NCBI RefSeq assembly: GCF_001683795.1
Contig: NZ_LIGX01000021.1
Span: 1-64,000 of the forward strand
Source: Neoakkermansia glycaniphila
GTDB taxonomy: Bacteria > Verrucomicrobiota > Verrucomicrobiia > Verrucomicrobiales > Akkermansiaceae
Direction: 5' to 3'
Length of the DNA stretch: 64,000 nucleotides
Part shown: positions 45,397-55,402 of the stretch, piece after piece
Layout of the letters: each line of letters opens with the position of its first letter
Numbering within the stretch: the first letter of the stretch is position 1
The notes under the pieces: generated by a model
What the model saw: only the letters and a program-made list of their open reading frames with translations
Told to the model about the DNA's origin: nothing
The model's database searches: none
Translations under genes and position numbers: made by a program

Positions 45397-47085
45397 ATGA
45401 ACCTTATCCCCTCCAAACAGGTCGTATCCGGCATGCTCGCCGCATGTCTGGCCGGTGCCGGATTTGCGCCTGCCGAACCTGCCGACAAACAGCAGGAAAA
45501 ACCGAACATCATCCTCTTCATGGTCGACGACATGGGCTGGCAGGACACCTCCGTCCCCTTCTGGACGGATGACAAAGGCAACCCGAAACCCACCTTCCTG
45601 AACAAGCGCTACCGCACGCCGAACATGGAAAAACTCGCCGAACAAGGCGTCAAATTCACGCAAGCCTACGCCCAGCCCATCTGCTCACCCTCCCGTTGCA
45701 GCCTCATGTCCGGCATGAGCTCGGCTCGCCACCGCGTCACCAACTGGACCCTCAAAAAAGACACCACCACCGACGCCAACAACAAAGACATTCTGCCGCC
45801 CGCATGGAGCGTCAACGGCATCCAGCCCGCAGGCACCAAACCGTCCGGCGACACCACGCGACCCATCACGGAAAAACCGTTCAGCTACAGCATGGTCAAA
45901 CCCTACACGGAAATCACGGCATTGCCCGAACTGCTCAAAAAACAGGGCTACACCACCATCCATTGCGGCAAAGCCCACTTCGGCAGCCGTGACACTCCGG
46001 GAGCCAACCCCAAACACTTCGGCTTCGACTACAACATCGCCGGCACGGAAATCGGCGGCCCCGGAGACTACCGCGGAAGCAAGCAATACGGCAACAACGA
46101 CTTCCACGTCTGCGGCCTCGATGAAAACAACTACTACGAAAACGACACCTTCCTCACCGAAGCCCTCACACAGGAAGCGCTCAAACGCGTAGAAAACATT
46201 CGCACATCCCCGAAGGAATCCGGCAAACCCTTCTACCTCTACATGGCGCACTATGCCATCCATGCGCCGTTCGACCAAAGAGGCTACGACAAACGCTATG
46301 CCGAAACCTACCAGAACCCGAACGACGGCAAACCCTGGTCCGACAACGAAAAACGCTACAGCGCGCTCATCGAAGGCATGGATAAAAGCCTTGGAGACAT
46401 CCGGACCTATCTTGAAAAACACGACCTTGCCAAAAACACCGTCATCATCTTCATGGCGGACAACGGCGGCCTTGCCATCAGCGGACGCCTCGGCAACAAA
46501 CTTGCCAACTATCCCCTCTCCTTCGGCAAGGGCTCCTGCCGCGAAGGCGGCATCCGTGAACCCATGATCGTCTACTGGCCCGGCGTCACCAAAGCCGGAA
46601 CCGTCAACGACACGCCCGTCATCATTGAAGACTTCTTCCCCTCCATTCTGGAAATGGCCGGAGCACGCAACCTGAACACTGTCCAGAAAGTGGACGGCAA
46701 AAGCTTCGTGCCCGCCCTCAAAGGCAGGAAAATGGATGTCGAACGTCCGCTCCTCTTCCACGGCCCGAACATCTGGGGAGAAGGCAGCGGCAACAACAAC
46801 AATTATTCCCCGGCCACCGCCATGCGGCAGGGAGACTGGAAACTCATCTACTGGCATCCCGACCAGAGATTCGAACTCTTCAACCTCGCAAACGACATCG
46901 GCGAAGAGCACAACCTCGCCACAGCCGAGCCGAAACGCGTCAAAACCATGGCAGCGACCATGACCAAACTGCTGAAAGAACGCACAGCCCAGATGCCCTC
47001 CTTCAAGGCAGGCAACAGCAAAGGCATGCCGGCAGGCACCCCCATTCCGTGGCCGGACGAATCCGCCCGTCAGCAATTCAAATAA
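45397..47085 (+). CDS. Secreted sulfatase (S1 family, formylglycine type)
   Basis: This 562-residue protein has a signal peptide. The metal site VDDMGWQD is at residues 43-50, the maturation motif C96-S-P-S-R100 follows (Cys converted to formylglycine), then HCGKAHFG and the late Asp-Asn site MADNGG. The insertion of about 80 residues after the active-site helix (TDANNKDILPP...) is longer than in most sulfatases and probably shapes the substrate cleft. The gene follows the lyase by 10 bases and ends at a terminator. Substrate could be a sulfated mucin or glycosaminoglycan sugar; the activating enzyme is not in the window. Confidence 0.93.
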   Translation: MNLIPSKQVVSGMLAACLAGAGFAPAEPADKQQEKPNIILFMVDDMGWQDTSVPFWTDDKGNPKPTFLNKRYRTPNMEKLAEQGVKFTQAYAQPICSPSRCSLMSGMSSARHRVTNWTLKKDTTTDANNKDILPPAWSVNGIQPAGTKPSGDTTRPITEKPFSYSMVKPYTEITALPELLKKQGYTTIHCGKAHFGSRDTPGANPKHFGFDYNIAGTEIGGPGDYRGSKQYGNNDFHVCGLDENNYYENDTFLTEALTQEALKRVENIRTSPKESGKPFYLYMAHYAIHAPFDQRGYDKRYAETYQNPNDGKPWSDNEKRYSALIEGMDKSLGDIRTYLEKHDLAKNTVIIFMADNGGLAISGRLGNKLANYPLSFGKGSCREGGIREPMIVYWPGVTKAGTVNDTPVIIEDFFPSILEMAGARNLNTVQKVDGKSFVPALKGRKMDVERPLLFHGPNIWGEGSGNNNNYSPATAMRQGDWKLIYWHPDQRFELFNLANDIGEEHNLATAEPKRVKTMAATMTKLLKERTAQMPSFKAGNSKGMPAGTPIPWPDESARQQFK

Positions 47086-47107
47086 ACACGGCTCCAGCCG
47101 CCTTCCC

Positions 47108-47142
47108 GCCCCTTCTCCGAATCACCGGGGGAGGGGCTTTTT
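47108..47142 (+). terminator. Rho-independent terminator after the sulfatase gene
   Basis: GCCCCT (start 47108) pairs with AGGGGC (end 47137) and the inner bases pair with some G-T wobbles; five T residues follow. It stops transcription before the convergent glycosylase gene. Confidence 0.85.
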
Positions 47143-47654
47143 CATACGGCATGCCGTCGAATCAAAGGAGCCAGCGCCTCCTCATAGGCACTGAACTTCT
47201 CGTCGAAGCCGAACCTGGCTGCCGCAGGGCTCGTCGAGGGAAGAAGCAGCACGCGACAACCGTCTTCGCCGAACAAAACGGGGAAATACCGTTTCAAATA
47301 CCGGTAGGATGTCCCTCCATTGCAGCAAATCGTCTTGATCGTCGCATACTCGTGCAGCAGGGAGGCAACATCGTTCGGCCTCTCGTCCCGGATAGCCGAA
47401 TCCAGACTGCCCGGACGCATCCCCGAAAGCACCACATCCCACAAGGCAATTCCCGCATCGTTCAACCTATCGAGACGATCCTCGTACGGCAAATCGGGCG
47501 AAAACCCGCACAACCTCCCCATAATCTTCCAAAAGGCATTCCGGGGATGGGCATAATACTGAGCCATCCGCAGAGAAGCATCTCCCGGCAGGGAACCCAG
47601 CACCAGCACGGAACATCCCGGTTTCACGGCAGGGGCAAACGAATACTTCAACAT
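47142..47654 (-). CDS. DNA-deoxyinosine (hypoxanthine) glycosylase, UDG superfamily
   Basis: This 170-residue protein has the family-6 uracil-DNA-glycosylase-superfamily start LVLGSLPGDASLRMAQYYAHPRNAFWKIM (here split as GSLPGDASL and QYYAHPRNAFW, residues 20-42). It has the C-terminal PSTSPAAA motif. Members remove hypoxanthine arising from adenine deamination; some act on uracil. Length is normal. It stands alone on the minus strand between two glycan genes, so it is not part of that set. Confidence 0.88.
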   Translation of the reverse strand: MLKYSFAPAVKPGCSVLVLGSLPGDASLRMAQYYAHPRNAFWKIMGRLCGFSPDLPYEDRLDRLNDAGIALWDVVLSGMRPGSLDSAIRDERPNDVASLLHEYATIKTICCNGGTSYRYLKRYFPVLFGEDGCRVLLLPSTSPAAARFGFDEKFSAYEEALAPLIRRHAV

Positions 47655-47780
47655 AGGCGCTCGGTTTTCCCATCAAGTACAACATATCCGGCAGGCAGGC
47701 AAGGCAAAAACGCACCTTCAGCCGCCATCTCTGAAAAACAGGCGCGAAAGACGTGAAATATTGATCTCTTCCCATCCGTA

Positions 47781-47786
47781 TATACT
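47781..47786 (+). promoter_or_regulatory. Possible -10 box of the GH123-like gene
   Basis: TATACT lies 8 bases before the ATG at 47795. I find no good -35 hexamer at 16-18 bases (TTGATC at 47761 is 14 bases away), so this promoter is tentative. Confidence 0.35.
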
Positions 47787-47794
47787 GGTTGATT

Positions 47795-49951
47795 ATGCGC
47801 ACACACATGTCACGTCTTCTGTTGGGTTCCCTGTTGGGAACAGCTTCCCTCCTGTCGGTGCCCTCAGCATCTGCACAATCTCCCGACCGCCATCCACTCT
47901 ATGAACCCGGCGTTCCGCAGGGCGGCAAAGCCTCGGCGGAAAACCTCTTCACCGGAGCCAAAGCCACCGCATCAGGCAGCTTTGAAAACTTCAAGCCCGA
48001 ACTCGCCATCGACGGCAACTCCGCCAACGGCAACCAGTACTGGGGCTGTGAAAACCTCCCCGTCTGGCTTCAGATCGACATGGGCGTACCGAAACAGCTC
48101 TCCTCCATTCACATCTGGCCCTACTGGGCGGATGGCCGCATCTACAAATACATCATCGAAGGCTCGAACGACGGCAAAACGTGGAAAACACTCGTCGACC
48201 AAAGCGCCAACTCCATCACGGGCACAGCCGAAGGCTCGCAATACAGCTTCGCTCCGCAAAACGTCCGCTACGTCCGCGTCACCATCACCGGCAACAGCAC
48301 CGGAGCCAAAAGCGGAGGCCACATCGTCGAAATACAGGGCTTCGGCCCCGGCCAGTCCAGCGGCCTGAATGCCAGCGCCATTCCCGCCGAAGAACGCATG
48401 CCCCGCACGGGAGCACCCGCAGCGGGCAGCAGGCTCGACGGCGTATCCGGCAAGGCATGGCGCGGCGAGCGCATCAACGGACAGGTAGCCGCCTGGTCAG
48501 CCCGCGACCTCAAACAACTGCGCGTCAAGGGAGGCGCCGTCGCCAATGCCTCCGGCGACAAAATCCCCGTCCAGGCATCCTTCATCCGCTTCACCCGCAC
48601 CGGGAAAACGGCGACCGCCGACATCATCGGCACCGAAACCCGCGGTGAACTGGCCGGCGGCACCATCCGCCCCATCTGGGTCGGCATCGACGTACCCCAA
48701 CAGGCGAAACCCGGCACCTACAAAGGCAACATCGTCGTTGAGGCCGAAGGCGTCCCCGCCGTCAGCGTACCCGTCAGCATCGACGTCCTGCCCTACACCC
48801 TGCCCTCGCCCGACAAATGGAAAGTCCATCTCGACCTCTGGCAGCATCCCGAAGCCGTCGCACGCTACCACGGCGTCGAAGCCTGGTCGCCGGAACACTT
48901 CGCCATCATGAAGCCCCTCATGAAGCGACTTGCCGATGCAGGCCAGAAAACCATCACCTGCTCCCTCATAGACGAAGCATGGAACGGCCAGACCTACGAC
49001 TGGTGGCCTGCCATGATCGAATGGACCAAGGGCAAGGACGGCAAAATGCACTACGACTATGCCAACTTCGACAAATGGGTCGCCTTCATGCTCAACGAGG
49101 TCGGCATCAAAGACCAGATCATCTGCTACACCATGCTTCCGTGGTCGATGAAAGTTCGCTACATGGACGAAGCCACCGGAGACTACAAATACATCGACCT
49201 TAAGCCCGGCGATGCATCCTTTGAAAACATTTGGGGCCCCTTCCTTGCCGACTTCCAGACCCACCTGAAAAAGAAAGGCTGGTTCGACAAAGCCTGCATC
49301 GGCATCGACGAACGCCCGGACAAATTCGTCCGCGCCGCCAAAGACGTGATCGACAAGCATGCCCCCGGCATGAAAATTGCCTCTGCCGTCAATTCTCCTT
49401 CGGCAACAACACGTCTCGTTTACGACCTTTCCCCTGGAATCCAGCACTCCCAAACCGTCATGGGCGATATCCTGAAGGAACGCAAGGCCAACGGACTCAA
49501 AACAACCTTCTACGTATGTTGCGGACCCGACAAGCCGAACACCTTCACCACCTCGCCCCTCCCAGAATCGGAATGGCTCGGCCTCTTCGCCGCCGCCAAC
49601 GACCTCGACGGATTCCTCCGCTGGGCCTACAACTCATGGGGCAGAAACCCGTTCGAAACGACCGACTTCGGCAACTGGAAATCCGGCGACTGCTACCTCG
49701 TCTATCCGGGCAACCTCACCTCCATGCGCTTTGAAAAACTCCGCGACGGCCTCGAAAACTTCGAGAAAATCCGCATCCTGCGCGAACAGGCGGACAAATC
49801 CCCCGCCGCCAAAGCCGCTGTAGACAAAATGAACAGCGAACTCAAAGGCATCTTCACCATCCAGCGCAGCCGAGGCAACGAACACGCAGCCGACGTCAAG
49901 CGGGCCAATGCCATCATCAACGAAACGGCCGCAGCCGTCTCTCCCAAATAA
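47795..49951 (+). CDS. Secreted GH123-like glycoside hydrolase (DUF4091) with an F5/8-type C domain
   Basis: This 718-residue protein has a signal peptide (end near SASAQ). An F5/8 type C (CBM32-like) sugar-binding domain fills about 45-185 (ATASGSFENFKPELAIDG...; WLQIDMG). A linker is followed by a beta-sandwich and a TIM-barrel region of the DUF4091 / GH123 type. The Asp505-Glu506 pair in GIDERPD matches the catalytic pair of GH123 beta-N-acetylgalactosaminidases, which use the substrate N-acetyl group. Activity on GalNAc of mucin, glycolipid or glycosaminoglycan fits the neighbouring sulfatase and lyase. A TTG six bases upstream is a weaker start. Confidence 0.82.
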   Translation: MRTHMSRLLLGSLLGTASLLSVPSASAQSPDRHPLYEPGVPQGGKASAENLFTGAKATASGSFENFKPELAIDGNSANGNQYWGCENLPVWLQIDMGVPKQLSSIHIWPYWADGRIYKYIIEGSNDGKTWKTLVDQSANSITGTAEGSQYSFAPQNVRYVRVTITGNSTGAKSGGHIVEIQGFGPGQSSGLNASAIPAEERMPRTGAPAAGSRLDGVSGKAWRGERINGQVAAWSARDLKQLRVKGGAVANASGDKIPVQASFIRFTRTGKTATADIIGTETRGELAGGTIRPIWVGIDVPQQAKPGTYKGNIVVEAEGVPAVSVPVSIDVLPYTLPSPDKWKVHLDLWQHPEAVARYHGVEAWSPEHFAIMKPLMKRLADAGQKTITCSLIDEAWNGQTYDWWPAMIEWTKGKDGKMHYDYANFDKWVAFMLNEVGIKDQIICYTMLPWSMKVRYMDEATGDYKYIDLKPGDASFENIWGPFLADFQTHLKKKGWFDKACIGIDERPDKFVRAAKDVIDKHAPGMKIASAVNSPSATTRLVYDLSPGIQHSQTVMGDILKERKANGLKTTFYVCCGPDKPNTFTTSPLPESEWLGLFAAANDLDGFLRWAYNSWGRNPFETTDFGNWKSGDCYLVYPGNLTSMRFEKLRDGLENFEKIRILREQADKSPAAKAAVDKMNSELKGIFTIQRSRGNEHAADVKRANAIINETAAAVSPK

Positions 49952-49987
49952 CGGCGAAAACCATACCGCCATCTATTCATGATCCAC

Positions 49988-50014
49988 ACGGCCGGGGGCA
50001 ACCCCGGCCGTCTT
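49988..50014 (+). terminator. Terminator-like GC hairpin
   Basis: ACGGCCGGGG / CCCCGGCCGT (49988-49997 and 50002-50011) with a GCAA tetraloop forms a very stable stem. The tail (CTTGCC) has few T residues, so termination efficiency is uncertain. Confidence 0.6.
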
Positions 50015-50067
50015 GCCTACTCCACTACCCCTTTTCCTCCTCCCCGGCCTCAGAACGGAATTTCGTC

Positions 50068-50095
50068 TTGCATTCCCGCACCGCGCGTGTAGCAT
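50068..50095 (+). promoter_or_regulatory. alr promoter, leaderless arrangement
   Basis: TTGCAT (50068-50073), a 16-base spacer and TAGCAT (50090-50095) are followed by 6 bases and the ATG at 50102. The -10 box is identical to that of the NfeD gene. Confidence 0.55.
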
Positions 50096-50101
50096 TCGTA
50101 C

Positions 50102-51205
50102 ATGTCCGTCACTGACAACCTCCGCGCCTGGGCCCAGATCGATACGGGAGCTATCCGCCACAACCTGAACGTGGTTCGCCGGGTCATGCCCGAACACCAC
50201 ATGATGGCCATCATCAAAGCGGAGGCCTACGGACACGGCCTCGAAGGAGTCGCCACCGCACTCGACCATGAAAACCTCGCCTTCTTCGGCGTCGCCACCG
50301 TCGCCGAAGCCCTTCGTGTCCAAAAGGCGGGATGCTCCACCCCCATCTTCATCCTCGGCCCCTGCTTCCCGGCGGAACGCGAAATCATCGTCCAGCACGG
50401 CTGGCGCACCGCCATCTCCAGCATCGAAGAAGCGGAACACTTCGACTCCATCGGCCGCCTCTACGGCAAAAAAGTCTACACCCACATCTGCGTGGACACC
50501 GGCATGGGCCGCAGCGGCTTCCTTCCCACGGAACTCGGTGGCCTCACCGACAAACTCTCCCGCATGGAACACCTTCAGCTCGAAGGCATCTTCTCCCACC
50601 TCTCCGCCGCCTCCGAAGACATCTCCTTCACCCACCAGCAAATCCGCTCCTTCGAAGACTCCGTCCGCGAACTCGCAGCCAACCGAAAATTCCCCTACAT
50701 CCACCTCTGCAGCAGCGCCGCCGTCTTCAACTACAAAGTGCCCTCGGCCAACATGGTACGCCTCGGCCGCCTCCTCTACGGCTACTCGCCCATGCCCTCG
50801 CCGTACAACCACGAACTCCGCACCACCCTCACCCTGTACAGCCGCATCACCCTCCTCCGCACCCTGCCCAAAAACCACGGAGTCTCGTATAACCACTGCT
50901 ACATCACCACCGTCCCCACCCGTGTGGCAACCATCGGCATCGGCTATGCGGACGGCTACCTGCAATACCTCTCCAGCCAGGGCGCACGCGTCTACATCAA
51001 CGGGGAATACTGCCCCGTCCTCGGCCGCATCACCATGGACCAGATCATGGTAGACGTCACTCACATGCAGGGCCTCGCCTCCGGCGACATCGTCGAAATC
51101 ATGGGGCCGCACGTCAGCTGGGCAGAACTCACCGAACGGGCCAAAACCATCCCCAGCAACATCCTCACCAGCATCAGCGCCCGCGTCCCTCGCATTTATA
51201 TCTGA
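50102..51205 (+). CDS. alr: Alanine racemase
   Basis: Alr is a PLP enzyme that makes D-alanine for peptidoglycan. The 367-residue length is normal. The PLP Lys39 lies in [10 protein letters not shown] (usually KANAYGHG; here Glu replaces Asn). The catalytic Tyr is in [10 protein letters not shown], and the C-terminal domain has [12 protein letters not shown]. The reading frame begins with [14 protein letters not shown], the family N-terminus. The macro-domain gene starts 19 bases downstream. Confidence 0.95.
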   Translation: MSVTDNLRAWAQIDTGAIRHNLNVVRRVMPEHHMMAIIKAEAYGHGLEGVATALDHENLAFFGVATVAEALRVQKAGCSTPIFILGPCFPAEREIIVQHGWRTAISSIEEAEHFDSIGRLYGKKVYTHICVDTGMGRSGFLPTELGGLTDKLSRMEHLQLEGIFSHLSAASEDISFTHQQIRSFEDSVRELAANRKFPYIHLCSSAAVFNYKVPSANMVRLGRLLYGYSPMPSPYNHELRTTLTLYSRITLLRTLPKNHGVSYNHCYITTVPTRVATIGIGYADGYLQYLSSQGARVYINGEYCPVLGRITMDQIMVDVTHMQGLASGDIVEIMGPHVSWAELTERAKTIPSNILTSISARVPRIYI

Positions 51206-51224
51206 AACAAGTTAGCCCCATCCC

Positions 51225-51698
51225 ATGACACCCGAAACCATCTACGGCGACCTTCTCGAACAACAAGTCGATGCCATCGTCAACCCCTGGAACCGCAACC
51301 TGATCCCCTGGTGGCTCCTCCTGCCGCAAGGCGTCTCGGGAGCCATCAAAAAATGCGGCGGTTACAAACCGTTCCGGGAAATCGGCAAAGCGGGCATCAT
51401 CCCGCTCGGCCATGCCGTCCTCACTTCCCCCGGACGCCTCCCCTTCAAAGGCATCATCCACGTCGCAGGCATCAACCTCTGCTGGTTCGCCACCGAATAC
51501 TCCGTGCGGCAATCGGTACGCTCCGCCATGGAAATCGTCCGCCGCGAAGGATACCGCTCCGTCGCCTTCCCCCTCATCGGAGCCGGATCGGGCAACCGCT
51601 CCGCCGACTGGTCGTACCGACTCATCGAAGACGAACTGGGTAAAATCGAAACGGATGCCCGCGTCCTCATCGTCCGCTACCAAAAGAAACGCGGCTGA
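51225..51698 (+). CDS. Macro domain protein (ADP-ribose binding or hydrolase)
   Basis: This 157-residue single-domain protein has the macro fold motifs GDLLEQQVDAIVNPWN (adenosine and distal ribose site), PQGVSGAIKKCGG (substrate loop) and PLIGAGSGN (phosphate loop). Asn of VNPWN corresponds to the catalytic Asn of MacroD-type hydrolases. The WWLLLP segment is unusual. Likely roles are removal of ADP-ribose from proteins or nucleic acid, or hydrolysis of O-acetyl-ADP-ribose. No ADP-ribosyltransferase is next to it. It follows alr and ends at a shared terminator. Confidence 0.88.
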   Translation: MTPETIYGDLLEQQVDAIVNPWNRNLIPWWLLLPQGVSGAIKKCGGYKPFREIGKAGIIPLGHAVLTSPGRLPFKGIIHVAGINLCWFATEYSVRQSVRSAMEIVRREGYRSVAFPLIGAGSGNRSADWSYRLIEDELGKIETDARVLIVRYQKKRG

Positions 51699-51747
51699 AT
51701 CCACAGCTGCCGCCACCCCCTTTCTCCTGCCGTCTCCCGGCAAGCAA

Positions 51748-51779
51748 AACCCTCTGCGCCGCAACTGGCACAGAGGGTT
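51748..51779. terminator. Bidirectional terminator between convergent genes
   Basis: AACCCTCTG (51748-51756) and CAGAGGGTT (51771-51779) form a 9-base stem with a 14-base loop. T-rich tails exist on both strands (CCTTTGC on plus; TTTTGC on minus), so it can serve both the macro-domain gene and nrdJ. Confidence 0.75.
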
Positions 51780-51820
51780 CCTTTGCTTAACTCGGAGAGA
51801 GTCCTCGTTCCAAGAAAACC

Positions 51821-54800
51821 TTATTCGCCGCAACCGCCATCCTTATAGCCGCAGCTGCGGCAAGACTTGCACTTGCCGTCCTGCACATAGGCGAGGGAAT
51901 GGCATTGCGGGCAAATGGCCGCACCGTTCAGGCCGGCTTCCGTCGGCGGATTCTTGCCGGGGGAGGCAGGAGCTGCCGGTTCGGGGCGGGACTGATCCAG
52001 CGGAGTGCTGATCATGCGGGGAGGCATGATGCTGATCTTGGCCGTCTCCTTACCGGCCAGCATATCGCGCGTCGATACTTCGAACACATCGCGCAGGCGG
52101 TAATCGTTGCCCTCGGGGAACAGCCATGCCAGAATCTTGGCGATGAGATCCACCACGGAGGCGCAGGAGCGGATTTCCGTGCAGGTATCGCCTTCCGAAT
52201 CGTCGCCCACGCGGCAGAAGCCGGAGGGTTCGAACGAATAGTTGCGGAAACCCTTCACCACTTCCTTGAGCGGCACGCCGAATTGAAGAGCCGTCGAGAG
52301 AAGCTTGCAGTAGGCTTCGAACATGCCGGAAGCGAACGAACCGACCTGCCCGAGGCGGCCGAACACTTCGCCGCAGGTACCGTCCGTATACACGCCCACC
52401 GTCAGGTAACCCGTCAACTGCCCGCCCACGGAGAACTTCACCGTCTGGCCGAGGCGGCGGCCGGGAAGCTTGCGCTGGTGCGGCTTGGAAGCCTCGGCGA
52501 CGATCTCGCGGATCGCTTCTTCACCGCTGGCGACGAGCTGCTCCCAGATATGGTTCGCCTTGAACTGGCGCGTCTCCGGCGTATCGACGACGTACACGGC
52601 ATTCGCCTTCGATCCGGCGCGGAACAGGGCAATGCACTTCACGCCCAGCTCGTGCGACATCACGAGGGAATCGAAAATCTCCTGCCGAGTCGCGCTCACG
52701 GGCATATTCACCGTCTTGGAGCAGGCTCCGGAAATGAACGGCTGCAACGCGCCGAGCATGCGAAGGTGGCCGGAAGGAGCAATGGCGCGCACTCCGTTGC
52801 CGTTCGTCGCGGCGCAGTCGAACACGGCGAGATCCGCCTTGCGAAGCCACGGAATGCTCTCGATGTGCGACATACCGTTCACCACCGCGAGTTGATCCGC
52901 CGAGAAAGCGGGCGTATTCGCCGCATTCACGAGATAGGTAATCTTCTCCTGCACTTCGGGGCGGCCGTCCGTATTCAGGGCGATGCGCCTCCATGCGTGG
53001 CGCACGGGGCCGGCTTCTCCGGCGCAGGGATCGCCCATCAGGTGCGTCACCACATCTTCCACAAGACCGTTGCACGAAGTAATCAGGCCGTCGAGGCCCG
53101 CCACTTCGAACGCGGCTTCGCGAACGTGCGCTTCGGAATATCCAAGCGTACGCAGAGCTTCGAGCGCAAGGCGGTTGAACATCTTCATCGAACCGCCGCC
53201 AGCAAGCTGCTTCCACTTCACAAGCGTATAATCCGGCTCGATGGAAGTCGTACCTTCGTCGTAGCAGCCGAGGGGAGCGGAAATCGTACCCGTCGGAGCC
53301 ATCACGGAAACGAACGAATTGCGGTACACATCGGCGGAAGCCACATCCGACCACAGATCAAGGGCGCGCTTCGCCAGATTAAGTGCAGGGGAAATGCGGG
53401 AGGAATTCAGCGTCGTCGGATCGACGAAGCTCTTGGCAAAAGCCTGCAGGGCAAAGCGGGCATCAAGTCCCTGAGCCTCGGGCAGCGATCCGGCGGCCTG
53501 CGACAGAATACCGTCGATCACCTTGTCCACCTCACCTGCGGCCAGCTTGCCGTCCCCCATCTGGGAACTCAGCTTCTGGGAAGCAAGGTGCAGGCGCAGC
53601 ACGGCTTGCAGATCCTTCTTGGAATTCGGATATTCGATATAGGAACCCAGCTCGCGGCCCATCTCGGCGGAAGCCTTCCAGCAGGCAGCCGTCAGCATCG
53701 AGCAGAGCTGCGCGGCAATCCAGCGGCCTTCGTCGGAATCGTAGGGCACGCCGAGAGCCATCAGAGCTCCGCCTACGTTGGCGTAGCCGATGCCCGTCGT
53801 ACGGAAACGGTAGGTGCCTTCGGCGATCTCGGGAATCGGGAAACCGCCGCGCTCGATATTCAGGTCGGCGCACACCATCGCGAGGCGGGCGGCGTGCTGG
53901 AGGGCGTCGGCATCGAACGTCGCCTTGCCGTCCTCATCCTTCTTCAGGAAACGGTAGGCATTGAACGAGGAAAGATTGCAGCTCGTATTGTTCAGGAACA
54001 CATACTCGGAACAGGGATTCGACGTCGTGATGGAACCGAGGGATTTCACGGGGTTCCACAAATTGATCACGTCGTTGTTGTGCACGCCGGGTTCGCCGTT
54101 TTCCCAGATGGAATTAGCCATCTTCTCCAGCAATTCGGCGGCACGGAACGTACGGTCGATATGCGAAGGATTCGTCACCCAGCGGGTATAGGTATTCCCG
54201 TTATTGGCCAGAGCCTGCCAGAAATCGCCCTTCAGGGAAACGGAATGGTTCGCATTCTGGTGGGAAAGCGTCTCGCCGTACAGCAGAGCATCCATGTGCG
54301 GATCGAAATTCACGTCCGTCGCAAGCGGCAGGGACAGGATCACGCGGGCGGCCGTCTTCTCGGCGGGCGTCCCGGCGACGAGCTTCGTCTCGGCCAGCTG
54401 CTTCAGCTCCAAATGCACATTGTGCTCGCGGAGAATCACCTTCGCCACATCTTCCTGCCGGTTCTTCGTCTCGATGAACGTGAAAATATCCGGGTGATCG
54501 CTGAACATCAGCACCATGCGCGCCGCACGGCGCGTCTTGCCGCCCGAACGGATCGAACCGGCCATGCGGTCCCAGCCCCGGTCGAACGAAATCGGGCCGG
54601 ACGACTTGCCCTTGCCGCGAATCGGTTCCTTGGAGGAACGCAGCGTCGAAATATTGATGCCGATACCGGAACCGGAGGCGAACACGCGGCCTTCCGTCAT
54701 CAGGTGGGCGAGAATGGCTTCCATCTCGTCCTTCACTTCCGTCAGGAAACAGGCGGAACACTGCGGGTATTCGTAGGTAGAAGCCACCGTATGCGTCTTC

Positions 54801-55402
54801 AGATTGCCCAGCGCGCCCTTCGTGTGGTAAGCCTTGTTGCCGTTGCCGATGAAAATATCGCGAAGATCCGGACGCCCCCAGCGCCATTGATCCCAGTGGC
54901 CGATATTGAACCAGACCGGGGAATTCGGGGCCCATATCTGCCTCACCAGCATCGCCTTGATTTCTTCGTTGAACACCTCGGCATCCGTCAGGCTCTCGAT
55001 ATAGCCTTCCTCCCAACCCCAGACCGTATACGTATTGGCGATACGGTCGAAAATCTGGCGGAAACTGTCTTCATACTCCGGCGTACCGGGTTCGCTGCCG
55101 AAAAGGTACTTGTCCGCCGTGATGCGGACGGCATTCTCATCCCAGTGGGCGGGAGCTTCCACACCGAGGCGCTCGTAAATCGTCTTGCCGCTCTTCCAGT
55201 CCATGATACGGATATCGCGGCGGCCCCAGTTAACCTGATCGTAGGGATGGGCCGTCGGCGAGGAGAAACAGCGCGTAAAGCGCAAACCGCCGATCAGGCT
55301 CTTGCGCGGCGGCAGAATCAGGGAATGGCCATCGCGCAGCGGCAGCACGGTCTGTTCCGGCTCGGCCACCTTGGTCGTCTGGGTATCGATTTTTTTGCTC
55401 AT
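51821..55402 (-). CDS. nrdJ: Vitamin B12-dependent ribonucleotide reductase (class II)
   Basis: This 1193-residue adenosylcobalamin-dependent reductase makes deoxynucleotides. Active-site segments are clear: NPCSEYVFLNNTSCNLSS, GTISAPLGCYDEGTTSIEPDYTL (broken by short loops) and the loop SGSGIGINISTLRSS near residue 240. The C-terminus carries a cysteine-rich tail (CPQCHSLAYV, CKSCRSCG), found in this long form. Because no radical subunit is needed, growth by this route depends on cobalamin. The ATG at 55402 (MSKKIDTQTTK) is preferred; the frame is open for 35 further codons upstream that read like non-coding sequence. Confidence 0.95.
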   Translation of the reverse strand: MSKKIDTQTTKVAEPEQTVLPLRDGHSLILPPRKSLIGGLRFTRCFSSPTAHPYDQVNWGRRDIRIMDWKSGKTIYERLGVEAPAHWDENAVRITADKYLFGSEPGTPEYEDSFRQIFDRIANTYTVWGWEEGYIESLTDAEVFNEEIKAMLVRQIWAPNSPVWFNIGHWDQWRWGRPDLRDIFIGNGNKAYHTKGALGNLKTHTVASTYEYPQCSACFLTEVKDEMEAILAHLMTEGRVFASGSGIGINISTLRSSKEPIRGKGKSSGPISFDRGWDRMAGSIRSGGKTRRAARMVLMFSDHPDIFTFIETKNRQEDVAKVILREHNVHLELKQLAETKLVAGTPAEKTAARVILSLPLATDVNFDPHMDALLYGETLSHQNANHSVSLKGDFWQALANNGNTYTRWVTNPSHIDRTFRAAELLEKMANSIWENGEPGVHNNDVINLWNPVKSLGSITTSNPCSEYVFLNNTSCNLSSFNAYRFLKKDEDGKATFDADALQHAARLAMVCADLNIERGGFPIPEIAEGTYRFRTTGIGYANVGGALMALGVPYDSDEGRWIAAQLCSMLTAACWKASAEMGRELGSYIEYPNSKKDLQAVLRLHLASQKLSSQMGDGKLAAGEVDKVIDGILSQAAGSLPEAQGLDARFALQAFAKSFVDPTTLNSSRISPALNLAKRALDLWSDVASADVYRNSFVSVMAPTGTISAPLGCYDEGTTSIEPDYTLVKWKQLAGGGSMKMFNRLALEALRTLGYSEAHVREAAFEVAGLDGLITSCNGLVEDVVTHLMGDPCAGEAGPVRHAWRRIALNTDGRPEVQEKITYLVNAANTPAFSADQLAVVNGMSHIESIPWLRKADLAVFDCAATNGNGVRAIAPSGHLRMLGALQPFISGACSKTVNMPVSATRQEIFDSLVMSHELGVKCIALFRAGSKANAVYVVDTPETRQFKANHIWEQLVASGEEAIREIVAEASKPHQRKLPGRRLGQTVKFSVGGQLTGYLTVGVYTDGTCGEVFGRLGQVGSFASGMFEAYCKLLSTALQFGVPLKEVVKGFRNYSFEPSGFCRVGDDSEGDTCTEIRSCASVVDLIAKILAWLFPEGNDYRLRDVFEVSTRDMLAGKETAKISIMPPRMISTPLDQSRPEPAAPASPGKNPPTEAGLNGAAICPQCHSLAYVQDGKCKSCRSCGYKDGGCGE

